Shown here: positions 10,201 to 17,730 of the stretch, piece after piece
Position numbering within the stretch: the stretch's first letter is position 1
How the letters are laid out: each line of letters opens with the position of its first letter
DNA from: M3007 sp046296435
GTDB lineage: Bacteria; Bacteroidota; Bacteroidia; Chitinophagales; Saprospiraceae
Assembly: GCA_046296435.1 (NCBI GenBank)
Contig: JBKBLI010000006.1
Span: forward strand, 1 to 64,000
Length of the DNA stretch: 64,000 nt
Direction: 5' to 3'
Program-made: the position numbers and the translations under genes
Notes under the pieces: model-generated
What the model saw: the letters and a program-made list of their open reading frames with translations, nothing else
Databases searched by the model: none
Told to the model about the DNA's origin: nothing

Positions 10201-12548
10201 CCAACAACGCCGCGTCCTTCTCCTGGGACTTTGGCGATGGCTCGGGCAGTACGCAACAGAACCCGACGCACACCTACGCGCAGGACGGCGTCTATACCGT
10301 TGTGCTGATCGCCACGAATGCCTGCGGCAGCGACACGGCCGTGCAGACGGTGACGATCGTGACGCCGCCGACGGCGGGCTTCAGCGCCAACGGCACGTCG
10401 GGTTGCGCGCCCTTCACGGTGCAGTTTGTCAACGAGTCGTCCGAGAATGCGACCTCGTTCCAGTGGAGTTTCCCGGGCGGCGATCCGGCCACGTCCAACG
10501 CCGAGAACCCAACGGTGACCTACAACGCCGCGGGCGTTTATAGCGTGACGCTCATCGCGGGCAACCCCGCCGGCGCCGACACCCTCGAGTTGGTCAACTA
10601 TGTTCAGGTTGGCGGGCTTCCTATCGCCAACTTTAGCTCCTCGGTCAGCGGCGCCACGGCGCAATTTACCAACTTGTCTGTCAACGCCGATTCCTATTCC
10701 TGGGACTTTGGCGATGGCAATTCCAGTTCCGAGCAGAATCCCGTTCATACGTACGACGCAGACGGCGTTTATTTGGCGACGCTCACAGTGGTCAACGCCT
10801 GCGGCGAAGCAACTTACAGCCAAAACGTGGTGATTATCACCTCGCCCGGCGCTGGATTTTCGGCCAACAACACTACCGGCTGTCCGGAACTTACCGTTCA
10901 GTTCTTCGACCTTTCGTCCAACAATACTACCGGCTGGCTGTGGAGTTTTCCGGGCGGCGACCCGGCTTCGTCTGATGTGCAGAATCCCGTGGTGAGCTAC
11001 AATACGCCCGGCGTCTATGATGTGCAACTGATCGCCTTCAACCCTGTCGGTTCGGATACCTTTACTCAGACAAACTTCATCAATGTGCTTTCGCCGCCCT
11101 TGGCTGGATTCAACGCGACCGTCAACAACGCGACGGTGTCTTTTAGCAATACCACACAGTTTGGCGCCACATTCCTCTGGAACTTTGGCGACGGCAAGGT
11201 CTCTAACGCTGTCAATCCGACGCATACCTACACGCAAGATGGCGTTTACACCGTGACCCTGACCGCCACCAACAACTGCGGTACCTCTACGGCTACGCAG
11301 ACCATCACCATCATCACGCCGCCTGTAGCCGGTATTGGCGCCGGCGCGACGACGATCTGTGCCGGCGAAAGTCTCCAGTTTAGCAATGCGTCCAGTCCCA
11401 ATGCCACTACCTTCGAGTGGACTTTCGAGGGCGGCGCTCCAGCCACTTCCAACGAAGCCAATCCGCTCGTGGTCTGGAATACGCCCGGCGTTTATCAGGT
11501 TACCCTTGTCGCTTCTAATCCGGCGGGCAGCAGTACCGCCAACACGACGATTACCGTACTCGGACTGCCAGGCGCCAACTTTACGGCATTGGCGGTCGGC
11601 TACAGCGTGATTTTTACTAACCTGTCGCAAAATGCAACGACCTATCAGTGGGACTTCGGGGACGGCAATACGTCCACCGAGCCATCGCCCGCGCATACCT
11701 ATGCCGGTCCGGGCGTCTATGCGGTGAAACTCAAAGCGAGCAACGACTGCGGCAGCGCAGAGATCATACAGACTGTGGAAGTGGTCGGCGCCCCGCCGGT
11801 AGCCGCATTCACCAGTTCAGAGCAGACCGGCTGCTTCCCCTTCACGGTGCAGTTCACTGATCTGTCGGCCGGCGATCCGGTCTTCTGGAACTGGACTTTC
11901 GAAGGCGGCTCCCCGGCTAATTCCGGGGAGCAAAACCCGACAGTCACCTACATGACGCCGGGCGTTTATTCCGTGACGCTGGAGGTGACCAACGCATTTG
12001 GCGGCAATAGCGTCACCCAGTCGGGATACATCACTGTGTTGGGGTTGCCCACTGCGGCTTTTACCTACTCGGCCAACGCCGGCGGCACGGTCAGCTTTAC
12101 CAACAACTCGCAAGGGGGCAACAGTTTTTCGTGGGACTTCGGCGACGGTAATACTTCCAGCGAAGTCAACCCAACGCACACCTACGCCCAGTCCGGCACA
12201 TATGTAGTCAAGTTGACGGTCTCCAATCAATGTGGGGCCAGCACGCTTGAGCAGATGGTCGAGGTGATCATCGTGAGCGCCAAAACGCCGCAGTGGGCCG
12301 AGAAACTCATCGTGTATCCCAACCCGAACGACGGGCGCTTTGTCGTCGAACTGCTCGGCGCCCCGCGCAAGGATCTTGAGTTGTGTCTCTTCAGCGCCCT
12401 GGGCCAGCGGATCGATTGTGAGATCCTCGCCTTCGAAACGGGTTACTTGGTTCGCCCTTACAATCTGACTCAATTGCCCTCCGGTCTTTACACCTTGCGC
12501 ATCGGCGACGGACAGCAAAATATAACAACCCTAATAGTAGTCGAATAG
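7236..12548 (+). CDS. Secreted M12-type zinc metalloprotease with 16 PKD units and T9SS sorting domain
   Basis: The 1770-residue protein has a signal peptide (ending LLSAQQ), a prodomain-like region to about residue 200, and a reprolysin-type catalytic domain with zinc motif HEIGHNLSCTHD at about 346-357. From about 415 to 1685 there are 16 PKD-type units alternating between a Cys-containing type ending in FPGG/FEGG and a type ending in WDFGDG, that is eight two-domain units of about 159 residues. The last 85 residues (YPNPNDGRFVVEL, LPSGLYTLRI) form a T9SS type A sorting domain. It should be exported by T9SS and either released or attached to the surface. Units 6-7 and 8-9 are almost identical in DNA. 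It ends at a clear terminator. Confidence 0.93.
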   Translation: MSTRLHLFACFFLLLLAPSLLSAQQFAGQSETFISPALLKQFYAWEIYRIDANAVNQFVKASPDSELHLELGPHSWRLSLTPNDRLLAPNYKLQVLTPEGLVISYPKEKKAYRGYELNTGGQARMTFDKDFIYGYVMVGDKMFFIEPLRFVSEGADKDLYLVYEKDQVNYDAIQGTCAALDLEDKSSTLFPQEDDGHDHNKDAPEMMACYELDLAIASDKSMFNKYGSVGAVEAHNIAVINNVEGDYTGNFNHDVQFVIVTQFVVTGNDPWTNSNEAGELLLSFRNWGNAGNFGVAFDLGELWTNRNFNGGTIGIAYLNGLCNNNRYHCLQDFSNNAQLLRCLTSHEIGHNLSCTHDPTNGSCPPNFIMCPFVSTSSTWSNQSVNQINNYLVPPRVGPNSSCMTPCNAGPPLSADFTWDPNPACAQTPVQFTDLSVGNIISRQWVFQGGSPPNSSQQNPVVQWANGGTYNVTLTVNGPNGASASTTQAVTIIGQPIANFTSSVNGTTVTFTNQSVNADSYFWDFGDGNVSLEQNPVHTYAVGGVYTVTLTVTNACNTVTTTRVINTAPTANFSASPTSGCATLTVVFTNESSNNATTYLWQFPGGTPATSTLANPVVNYSTSGTFSVTLTAFNPVGNNVITKTNYITVSNVPNANFNFTVNNQTVQFNNTSNNATSFTWDFGDGNTSNEQNPAHTYSQGGTFTVTLTATNDCGSTTSTKTVTVVAAPTANFSANVTTGCGPLTVQFNNLSTGNPIAFEWTFQGGMPEASFEENPLVVFSAPGTYTVSLTAVNAFGSNTFTQTNYITVLGLPGAGFGVATNGFEASFTNSSNNAASFSWDFGDGSGSTQQNPTHTYAQDGVYTVVLIATNACGSDTAVQTVTIVTPPTAGFSANGTSGCAPFTVQFVNESSENATSFQWSFPGGDPATSNAENPTVTYNAAGVYSVTLIAGNPAGADTLELVNYISVGAGPVAGFGFATNGFEASFTNSSNNAASFSWDFGDGSGSTQQNPTHTYAQDGVYTVVLIATNACGSDTAVQTVTIVTPPTAGFSANGTSGCAPFTVQFVNESSENATSFQWSFPGGDPATSNAENPTVTYNAAGVYSVTLIAGNPAGADTLELVNYVQVGGLPIANFSSSVSGATAQFTNLSVNADSYSWDFGDGNSSSEQNPVHTYDADGVYLATLTVVNACGEATYSQNVVIITSPGAGFSANNTTGCPELTVQFFDLSSNNTTGWLWSFPGGDPASSDVQNPVVSYNTPGVYDVQLIAFNPVGSDTFTQTNFINVLSPPLAGFNATVNNATVSFSNTTQFGATFLWNFGDGKVSNAVNPTHTYTQDGVYTVTLTATNNCGTSTATQTITIITPPVAGIGAGATTICAGESLQFSNASSPNATTFEWTFEGGAPATSNEANPLVVWNTPGVYQVTLVASNPAGSSTANTTITVLGLPGANFTALAVGYSVIFTNLSQNATTYQWDFGDGNTSTEPSPAHTYAGPGVYAVKLKASNDCGSAEIIQTVEVVGAPPVAAFTSSEQTGCFPFTVQFTDLSAGDPVFWNWTFEGGSPANSGEQNPTVTYMTPGVYSVTLEVTNAFGGNSVTQSGYITVLGLPTAAFTYSANAGGTVSFTNNSQGGNSFSWDFGDGNTSSEVNPTHTYAQSGTYVVKLTVSNQCGASTLEQMVEVIIVSAKTPQWAEKLIVYPNPNDGRFVVELLGAPRKDLELCLFSALGQRIDCEILAFETGYLVRPYNLTQLPSGLYTLRIGDGQQNITTLIVVE
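9672..10122 (+). repeat. Tandem near-identical 477-bp-period repeat, copy 1
   Basis: This stretch encodes one FGDG-type plus one Cys-type PKD unit. It recurs at an offset of exactly 477 bases (159 codons), with only a handful of differences, such as aacaatgcc against aacaacgcc and GVATNG against GFATNG at its 5' edge. Other PKD units in the gene are much more diverged. Confidence 0.93.
10149..10599 (+). repeat. Tandem near-identical 477-bp-period repeat, copy 2
   Basis: This is the second copy of the PKD dyad. Identity fades after LELVNY at the 3' edge, where copy 1 continues ISVG and copy 2 continues VQVG. The in-frame period keeps the protein open and points to a recent unequal exchange or slippage event, or strong gene conversion. 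Confidence 0.93.
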
Positions 12549-12599
12549 ATTACATCGTCCAGGCCGTGAATACGGCTGCAAAAGTTGGATTTCGTGCTT

Positions 12600-12636
12600 C
12601 GGCGTGGTGCAAAAGAGCGTCACGCCGATTTTTTTT
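12600..12636 (+). terminator. Rho-independent terminator of the PKD protease gene
   Basis: CGGCGTG at 12600-12606 pairs with CACGCCG at 12621-12627 across a 14-base loop and is followed by A and eight T. It lies 52 bases past the stop codon. Confidence 0.75.
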
Positions 12637-12646
12637 CGAAAAAAAA
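12629..12646 (+). repeat. T8-CG-A8 perfect dyad with GGGGGCGCGGG flank
   Basis: An 18-base perfect palindrome whose T half is also the U-tract of the preceding terminator. It is directly followed by GGGGGCGCGGG. It is one of at least six similar T-run/A-run dyads with a G-rich flank in this window. Confidence 0.7.
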
Positions 12647-12884
12647 GGGGGCGCGGGTTGCAATCTGCCCTTGCCTTTTCTCTTTGCCCGAGTTTTCGTG
12701 CAAAGCGCGCAAAAGGGGCCAAAGGCTGTTGGGATGTGTGATAAGCGGCGTTTGGTTATGAGGATGAGTCGGATGGAGTTTTCCGAAAAAAACAATTTGA
12801 CGCGTTTTTTGTCGTTTATGGGTCGCTTTTGTGGTAAAAGCGACGGCAGGCGACAGCCGCTTGCGCCGTGAAAAATTTTTTCTT

Positions 12885-13310
12885 ATGAAAAAACTGCTAT
12901 TATTCGCATGCTTGTGCATTTCAGCGATTGGCGCCGACGCTCAATGGGTGCGCATGAAAGACGAAACCGGAAACGTCGGCAAGGTCGAATGGAAAACCCG
13001 CCAACACAATCGCGGTAAGACTTTTCAGGGGCAGGCGCAGGAGTTCGTCTATCCGTTTACCAACATCAGTGGGGACACATTGATCATTTATCAGGTCAAA
13101 AATACCTGCCCCTGCAATAAGGTGTCGTGGACGCAAGGCCCTATTCCGCCCGGACAAGGCGGCGAAGTGCGCGTAGTGTACGACGGGTTGGCCGTGGGCG
13201 AATACTACAAGATCATCCCGGTGCTCACCAATTTTGATCCGGAAAACGAGTTGGTGCTCGTATTCCGCGGCGAGGTGCAGAAGGCGATCCCAACGGCGGA
13301 GTATCGCTAA
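12885..13310 (+). CDS. Secreted DUF1573-domain protein
   Basis: The start at 12885 gives a compact signal peptide (KKLLLFACLCISAIGADAQ); the frame is open further upstream but without signal-like sequence. The mature part matches DUF1573 in order: VEWKTRQHNRG, FTNISGDTLII, a Cys pair in NTCPCNKVSW, PIPPGQGGEVRV and a final beta-strand region. DUF1573 proteins are small immunoglobulin-like periplasmic or surface proteins common in Bacteroidota with no settled function. It has 141 residues and stands alone between the PKD protease and the convergent DUF3089 gene. Confidence 0.85.
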   Translation: MKKLLLFACLCISAIGADAQWVRMKDETGNVGKVEWKTRQHNRGKTFQGQAQEFVYPFTNISGDTLIIYQVKNTCPCNKVSWTQGPIPPGQGGEVRVVYDGLAVGEYYKIIPVLTNFDPENELVLVFRGEVQKAIPTAEYR

Positions 13311-13369
13311 GGCGCGCGACGCGTCTGCCCGGCCGCAGATCGGCTATCTTTTCTCCCTTACTAGGGCGT

Positions 13370-14389
13370 TTAGCGCAAGGCTTCGCGCACACGCATCATG
13401 GCGTTGTGCCTGACATCCATGTAATAAAGGTTGAGGTCGCCGATATGGTAGTTTTTCCGGCGAAAAAAGAAACTGCCCGGGAAACGGGGTTTGCTGCACA
13501 GTAGAATGCCCTTGTGGGTCTGCGCGTCGCAGATGCCCGGCAGCGCTTGTTCGAAGCGGCGCAGTACGGCGCCCTTGTGCAAGGATCGCCCGGCGTATAA
13601 CGGTTCGGTGGTCCAGATGATGGGGTTGGTACAGATCACGTCGGTCTCGAAGGCGCGTTGCAGGCCGTACCGGCGCTCCCAAGTGCGCCATGTGCAGAAG
13701 CAGGCAGTATCGTAGGGTGTCTGGCAAGGTTTGAGTTCGGCGAAGTAGTCGGCTTTGACGGGCCAGCCGACGATGTAGGCTACGACGAGGCGGGATTTGA
13801 GGGGGGATCCTTCGATCCGGTCGCGCAACAAGCGCATGATGTGGCGGCCGCCCTGGCTGTGGCCTGCGATGATGAACGGGCGCCCGTTGTTCTCCCGTTC
13901 GACGAAGTAGTCGAAGGCGGCCAGCACGTCGCGGTAGGCCAATTCCAAGGCTTGCTCGCGCTCGCGCGCGCTTCGCGCTCCGTAGAAGCTGCCCAAGTGC
14001 GCTTGTCGGTACCGGGGCGCATAGACGCGTCCGGCGCCGTTGAACAGGCTTGCTTGGTACAGGATGGCGCTTTGGTCGGTTTTGTCATTGAGGCGCGCGT
14101 CGTTGACGTCGCCGTTCCAGTTGCGCTCGCAGCGGCGCGACCCCGTCAGGGTGGTTGGGTGTACGTAAAACACATCTGCGGGTGCTGTCTGCTGGAGATT
14201 GGGCGCCTCGGGCGAGGGCGATCGATCGGCGGGATCCTCCTTGGCGGGATGCGCAGCCCAATGCGCCAGCAGGGCGTAGTCGGGCGCGGGCGGCGGGGTT
14301 TGGGATTCGAAGGCTGCGACGGGTTTGCGCAAGCAAGCGTGGAGCATGAGCGCGCAGGCAGGCAAAAGGAAAAACGCAAGGCGACGCAT
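13370..14389 (-). CDS. DUF3089 alpha/beta-hydrolase lipoprotein
   Basis: This 339-residue protein begins with a signal sequence and lipobox-like LMLHAC (Cys19), so it is probably lipid-anchored. It contains VFYVHPTT near 73-80 and the nucleophile elbow GHSQGG with Ser178, both typical of DUF3089, an alpha/beta-hydrolase family of presumed esterases or lipases. The substrate is unknown. I chose the ATG at 14389 because it starts the signal sequence. A T-run/A-run dyad lies about 115 bases upstream. Confidence 0.85.
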   Translation of the reverse strand: MRRLAFFLLPACALMLHACLRKPVAAFESQTPPPAPDYALLAHWAAHPAKEDPADRSPSPEAPNLQQTAPADVFYVHPTTLTGSRRCERNWNGDVNDARLNDKTDQSAILYQASLFNGAGRVYAPRYRQAHLGSFYGARSAREREQALELAYRDVLAAFDYFVERENNGRPFIIAGHSQGGRHIMRLLRDRIEGSPLKSRLVVAYIVGWPVKADYFAELKPCQTPYDTACFCTWRTWERRYGLQRAFETDVICTNPIIWTTEPLYAGRSLHKGAVLRRFEQALPGICDAQTHKGILLCSKPRFPGSFFFRRKNYHIGDLNLYYMDVRHNAMMRVREALR

Positions 14390-14501
14390 GTATTGGATAG
14401 GTTGAGACCTCCTGCGCGTGTAAGCCCCGCGCAGGAGGTTGTGGCCGGTTGGGTCTGGGCGCCATGCGGCTGCGGGCTTATGCCGGGGAGGGGCCATGCG
14501 A

Positions 14502-14519
14502 TTTTTTTTTCAGGAAAAA
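14502..14519 (+). repeat. T9-CAGG-A5 dyad with GAGGGGAGAG flank
   Basis: It lies in the spacer between the DUF3089 start and the end of the DinB-like gene. It is an imperfect dyad followed by a purine-rich, G-rich tract, matching the arrangement seen at 12629 and 27085. Confidence 0.55.
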
Positions 14520-14564
14520 GAGGGGAGAGTGGGAGAGGCGGCGTGCGGCGGATTGGGTTCAACC

Positions 14565-15131
14565 CTATGGGTTGCGCGATTGATATTGCTGCGTGATCTG
14601 GTCGAAGTGCTTGCGGGCGTGTAAGGTCAGCCATTCTAAGAGTTCGCCGAGCAGGTAGCGCCCCCGCCACGAATGGGCTTTGCGCACGGATGCGCGGGAG
14701 CAATCGACTTCGCGGGCCATTTGGAGCGCGCGGAGGAGGCGTTCGGCATTGATCAGCAGGGCCTTACCTTGCGCAGGGCTGATTTTTTTCTCAAAAAAAT
14801 TGAATGCCTTGGGCGATTTGTAGCGCTTAGAGGCGTCGGGAGCTACGCGGCGCAGCAAGCGGCGTCCTCTGGCGGAATAACGCATCTCCCCTCCGGCTCT
14901 CCAGCCCCGCGCTTTGGCTTTGTGCACGGCCAGTTCGATGCGCGGGATGTAGGTCTCGAGGGTAGCGTTGGTGTGCGCGGCGATCTCGGCGGGCGTCCAG
15001 GCTTTGGGCGCGCAGCGGCTATTGAGAAAATCGGCATTGCTCCAAAACGGCGCTTCCCGCGCTTCCTGGATGAGCGCGCGCAAGCAGTCTTCGATTTGTT
15101 CGATATGCGCGAATTGCCGGTTTGCAGTCAT
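14565..15131 (-). CDS. DinB-like four-helix protein
   Basis: The 188-residue helical protein starts at the ATG at 15131. Features typical of the DinB/YfiT-like superfamily are the early helix (IEDCLRALIQEA), a WTPAEIAAHTNATLETYIPRIE segment whose His could be a metal ligand, and a C-terminal WLTLHARKHFDQITQQYQ with further His residues. Members include thiol-dependent metal enzymes and many uncharacterised proteins, so no reaction is assigned. The promoter -7 box ends only 6 bases before the ATG, so the mRNA is probably leaderless. It is divergent from rimO. Confidence 0.75.
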   Translation of the reverse strand: MTANRQFAHIEQIEDCLRALIQEAREAPFWSNADFLNSRCAPKAWTPAEIAAHTNATLETYIPRIELAVHKAKARGWRAGGEMRYSARGRRLLRRVAPDASKRYKSPKAFNFFEKKISPAQGKALLINAERLLRALQMAREVDCSRASVRKAHSWRGRYLLGELLEWLTLHARKHFDQITQQYQSRNP

Positions 15132-15137
15132 GGGGCG

Positions 15138-15145
15138 CAAAGGTA
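15138..15145 (-). promoter_or_regulatory. Promoter -7 box (TACCTTTG) of the DinB-like gene
   Basis: A full match to TAnnTTTG on the minus strand, with only six bases between its last G and the ATG at 15131. With the usual start of transcription a few bases past the box, the transcript would begin at or next to the start codon. Confidence 0.65.
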
Positions 15146-15353
15146 CGCCTGTTCGGCGGTAAGTAATCGCACCCGCTACGATATTTTTTCGGATATTTGC
15201 GGCCGGTTTCAGCAAATCATCGGCGAGCGATATTTTGGCCTGAATAGGGCTATTTACGCGCTGCATTTTGTCCTCTCTCCACCGACGGGTGTGGGCGCAG
15301 GATTTGGCGGACCGGGTAGATTGCCGTTTTTTGCATTTCACAAGCGACACATT

Positions 15354-16667
15354 ATGCGGGTTAAAAAGATACGTCCGGACAAGATCAACGTAGTGACTTT
15401 GGGCTGCTCCAAGAATCTGGTGGACAGCGAAAACCTGATTACGCAACTGCGCGGCAACGATTACGCGGTGACGCACGAGAGCGAGCGCAACGATGCCGAT
15501 ATTGCGATCATCAATACCTGCGGGTTCATCGATCTGGCCAAGCAGGAGAGCATCGATGCGATCATCCAGCATGTGGAGATGAAGAAGGCCGGCCGTCTTT
15601 CTAAGGTGTATGTCACGGGCTGTCTTTCGCAGCGCTACCGGGACGATTTGGCGCTCGAAATTCCGGAAGTGGATGCGTGGTTTGGCACGCTTGAGATGCC
15701 TGCGCTGTTGGCTCGCTTGCAAGCCGATTACAAACACGAGTTGCTGGGCGAGCGCCAGATCACCACGCCGCCCCATTATGCGTATCTGAAAATATCGGAG
15801 GGCTGTAACCGCACGTGCAGTTTCTGCGCCATCCCCTTGATGCGCGGCGGGCATGTGAGTCGTCCGGTGGAAGAGTTGGTGCTGGAGGCGCGCAATCTGG
15901 CGCGCCGGGGCGTCAAGGAGTTGATGCTGATTGCGCAGGAATTGACTTACTACGGCCTGGATCTGTATAAAAAGCGCGATTTGCCGCGCCTGCTTCACGC
16001 GCTGGCAGATGTGGAGGGCATTGAGTGGATACGCCTGCACTATGCCTATCCGAGCAAGTTCCCGCTGGAGGTGTTGGACGTGATGGCGGAGCGGCCCGAG
16101 ATCTGCAATTATCTGGATATACCGTTGCAGCACGCTTCAGACCCGGTATTGCAGGCCATGCGCCGCCAGATTACGCGCGCAGAGACCGAAGCTTTGTTGG
16201 CGGAAGCGCGCAAGCGGGTTCCTGGTATTGCAATCCGCACGACCTTCCTGGTGGGGCATCCGGGCGAGACGGATGCCGACTTTGGGGCCTTGCTCGACTT
16301 TGTGGAGGCGCAGGAGTTTGAGCGCGTGGGAGTATTTCAGTATTCGCACGAGGAAAACACGCGGGCTTACGAAATGGAAGACGGCATACCCGACGAGGTA
16401 AAGGAGGAGCGCGCGCGCCTTTTGATGGAGACGCAAGAGGGGATCTCGCTGCGCAAAAACGAGGCAAAGGTAGGCCAGGTTTTCAAAACGCTGTTTGATC
16501 GGGTAGAGGGGGGCTTCTTTGTGGGTCGCACGGAGGCTGACTCGCCCGAAGTAGATAATGAGGTATTGGTCTCTACGCAGGGCGCATACGCTCGCATTGG
16601 CGATTTTGCGCAGGTGCGGGTGACGCGCGCCGAGCCTTACGATTTGTTCGGCGAATTGCTTGTGTGA
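15354..16667 (+). CDS. rimO: Ribosomal protein uS12 methylthiotransferase RimO
   Basis: RimO is a radical-SAM enzyme that adds a methylthio group to a conserved Asp of ribosomal protein S12. The 437-residue protein has the N-terminal UPF0004 cluster cysteines at 18 (TLGCSKN), 56 (NTCGF) and 90 (VTGC), the radical-SAM triad at 151, 155 and 158 (CNRTCSFC), and a C-terminal TRAM-like region ending DLFGELLV. The ATG at 15354 starts the conserved sequence; upstream extension of the frame overlaps the divergent DinB-like gene and is not real. It converges with the membrane fusion protein gene with 13 bases between. Confidence 0.96.
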   Translation: MRVKKIRPDKINVVTLGCSKNLVDSENLITQLRGNDYAVTHESERNDADIAIINTCGFIDLAKQESIDAIIQHVEMKKAGRLSKVYVTGCLSQRYRDDLALEIPEVDAWFGTLEMPALLARLQADYKHELLGERQITTPPHYAYLKISEGCNRTCSFCAIPLMRGGHVSRPVEELVLEARNLARRGVKELMLIAQELTYYGLDLYKKRDLPRLLHALADVEGIEWIRLHYAYPSKFPLEVLDVMAERPEICNYLDIPLQHASDPVLQAMRRQITRAETEALLAEARKRVPGIAIRTTFLVGHPGETDADFGALLDFVEAQEFERVGVFQYSHEENTRAYEMEDGIPDEVKEERARLLMETQEGISLRKNEAKVGQVFKTLFDRVEGGFFVGRTEADSPEVDNEVLVSTQGAYARIGDFAQVRVTRAEPYDLFGELLV

Positions 16668-16680
16668 ATCGCTTTGGGGC

Positions 16681-17730
16681 TTATTGCACCTGCGCGCCGT
16701 CGCTGAGGTTGATTTGCCCGCTCGAGACCACGGCTGAGCTTGGCTCCAGTCCGGAGACGACCTCCACGTAGTCCTTCTGTACGGCGCCAATCACGACCGG
16801 TCGCAGGCGCGCTATTCCGTTTTCGACGACATAGACTTTGGGGTCTTTGAGGCTGCCCACGATGGTTTTGCGGGGGATGGCCATGGCTTTGCGGCCTTCG
16901 CCGAAATCAAACACGGCTTTGGCGTGCATGCCGCCGCGCAAGGGCGCGCCGGGCGGGTTGAGGGTTTCTATCTCGACGTCGTAGTTGAAGGCATTGTCAG
17001 CCTTGAGGCCGACGTGGCTGATTTTGCCGCTCAACGCCCGTTCAGGCATGACATCGGCTATTACGCGGACTACCTGTCCCTTGCGGAGTTGGAGGATTTC
17101 GCGTTCGCTCACTTTGACGACGAGCAGGAGCTTGTCCAGATCGGCTAAATAGGCGATGGGCGTTCCAGGGGCCACGACGCTGCCTCGTTCCACTTGCCGC
17201 ATGCCGACAATACCGGTCATAGGGGCGCGGATGGCGGTTTTTTTGAGGGAGTTTTCGAGCGTTTTTTCCTTAGCCTCGGCAGTCAGGATGGCCAGCTCTG
17301 CCTCTTCGATTTTGTTGCGGGCTACGGCGTCTTCTTCGGTCAGGTTTTTGAGTCGCTCGCGGTCTTTGTTGAGTTTGGCGAGGTTGGCGCGCACGATTTC
17401 CAGTTCGATGCGGAGGGGTTCGTCGTCCAGTTGGGCGATCAGCTCGCCCTCGCGAATGCGGTCTCCTTTTTCTTTGAATACCGCTACCACGCGCCCGGGC
17501 GTCTCGGCGATCACGGGCATCTCTTTGGAGGGGAGCAGTATGCCGTGACTTTCTAATTTTTCAGAAAAAGCGATCCATTCTGGCGTGGCGGTCTTGACCG
17601 GTATGGCCGGGGCGCTGAGGCCCGCCACGTCGATTTCCTGTCGCCGCTTTTCGACGATGCGGCGTATCTGCCAGGCGCAAAGGCCCAGTATGATGATCAA
17701 TCCGGCAATCCAAAGCGTTTTTTTGCTCAC
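16681..17730 (-). CDS. RND/HlyD-type periplasmic membrane fusion protein, orphan
   Basis: This 349-residue adaptor has one N-terminal membrane anchor (LWIAGLIIILGLCAW) and the usual order of lipoyl half (IAETPGRVVAVFKEKGDRI), coiled-coil hairpin (about 105-160), second lipoyl half (KKTAIRAPMTGIVGMRQVERG), beta-barrel and membrane-proximal domain. Such proteins bridge an inner-membrane pump and an outer-membrane channel. The start is GTG at 17730, overlapping the mtaB stop by four bases (GTGA), so translation is coupled to mtaB. No RND, MFS or ABC pump and no TolC is adjacent, so its partners must be encoded elsewhere. Confidence 0.88.
   Translation of the reverse strand: MSKKTLWIAGLIIILGLCAWQIRRIVEKRRQEIDVAGLSAPAIPVKTATPEWIAFSEKLESHGILLPSKEMPVIAETPGRVVAVFKEKGDRIREGELIAQLDDEPLRIELEIVRANLAKLNKDRERLKNLTEEDAVARNKIEEAELAILTAEAKEKTLENSLKKTAIRAPMTGIVGMRQVERGSVVAPGTPIAYLADLDKLLLVVKVSEREILQLRKGQVVRVIADVMPERALSGKISHVGLKADNAFNYDVEIETLNPPGAPLRGGMHAKAVFDFGEGRKAMAIPRKTIVGSLKDPKVYVVENGIARLRPVVIGAVQKDYVEVVSGLEPSSAVVSSGQINLSDGAQVQ

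Larger units (their letters stand above)
12549..12884. other. Intergenic stretch of 336 bases
   Basis: It holds the terminator of the PKD protease gene and the T8-CG-A8 dyad with its G-rich flank. Beyond about 12660 I see an AT-rich leader into the DUF1573 gene but no convincing -7 box and no coding sequence. Confidence 0.6.

Noticed and set aside
9672..10599. CRISPR-like or satellite DNA from the regular 477-bp period
   Set aside because: The period is a coding PKD dyad with no spacers, and it is in frame with neighbouring PKD units.
9657..11696. A 679-codon open frame on the minus strand opposite the PKD protease, and similar long antisense frames (for example 1415-2575 plus, 30586-31473 plus, 60840-62027 minus)
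   Set aside because: They are mirror frames of strongly coding genes with high GC; they lack signal peptides, recognised domains or promoters, and the one at 9657 simply reflects the repeated PKD units.
14673..15353. A long N-terminal extension of RimO in the same frame
   Set aside because: It runs antisense through the DinB-like gene and the divergent promoter, and the RimO family starts at the conserved sequence after 15354.
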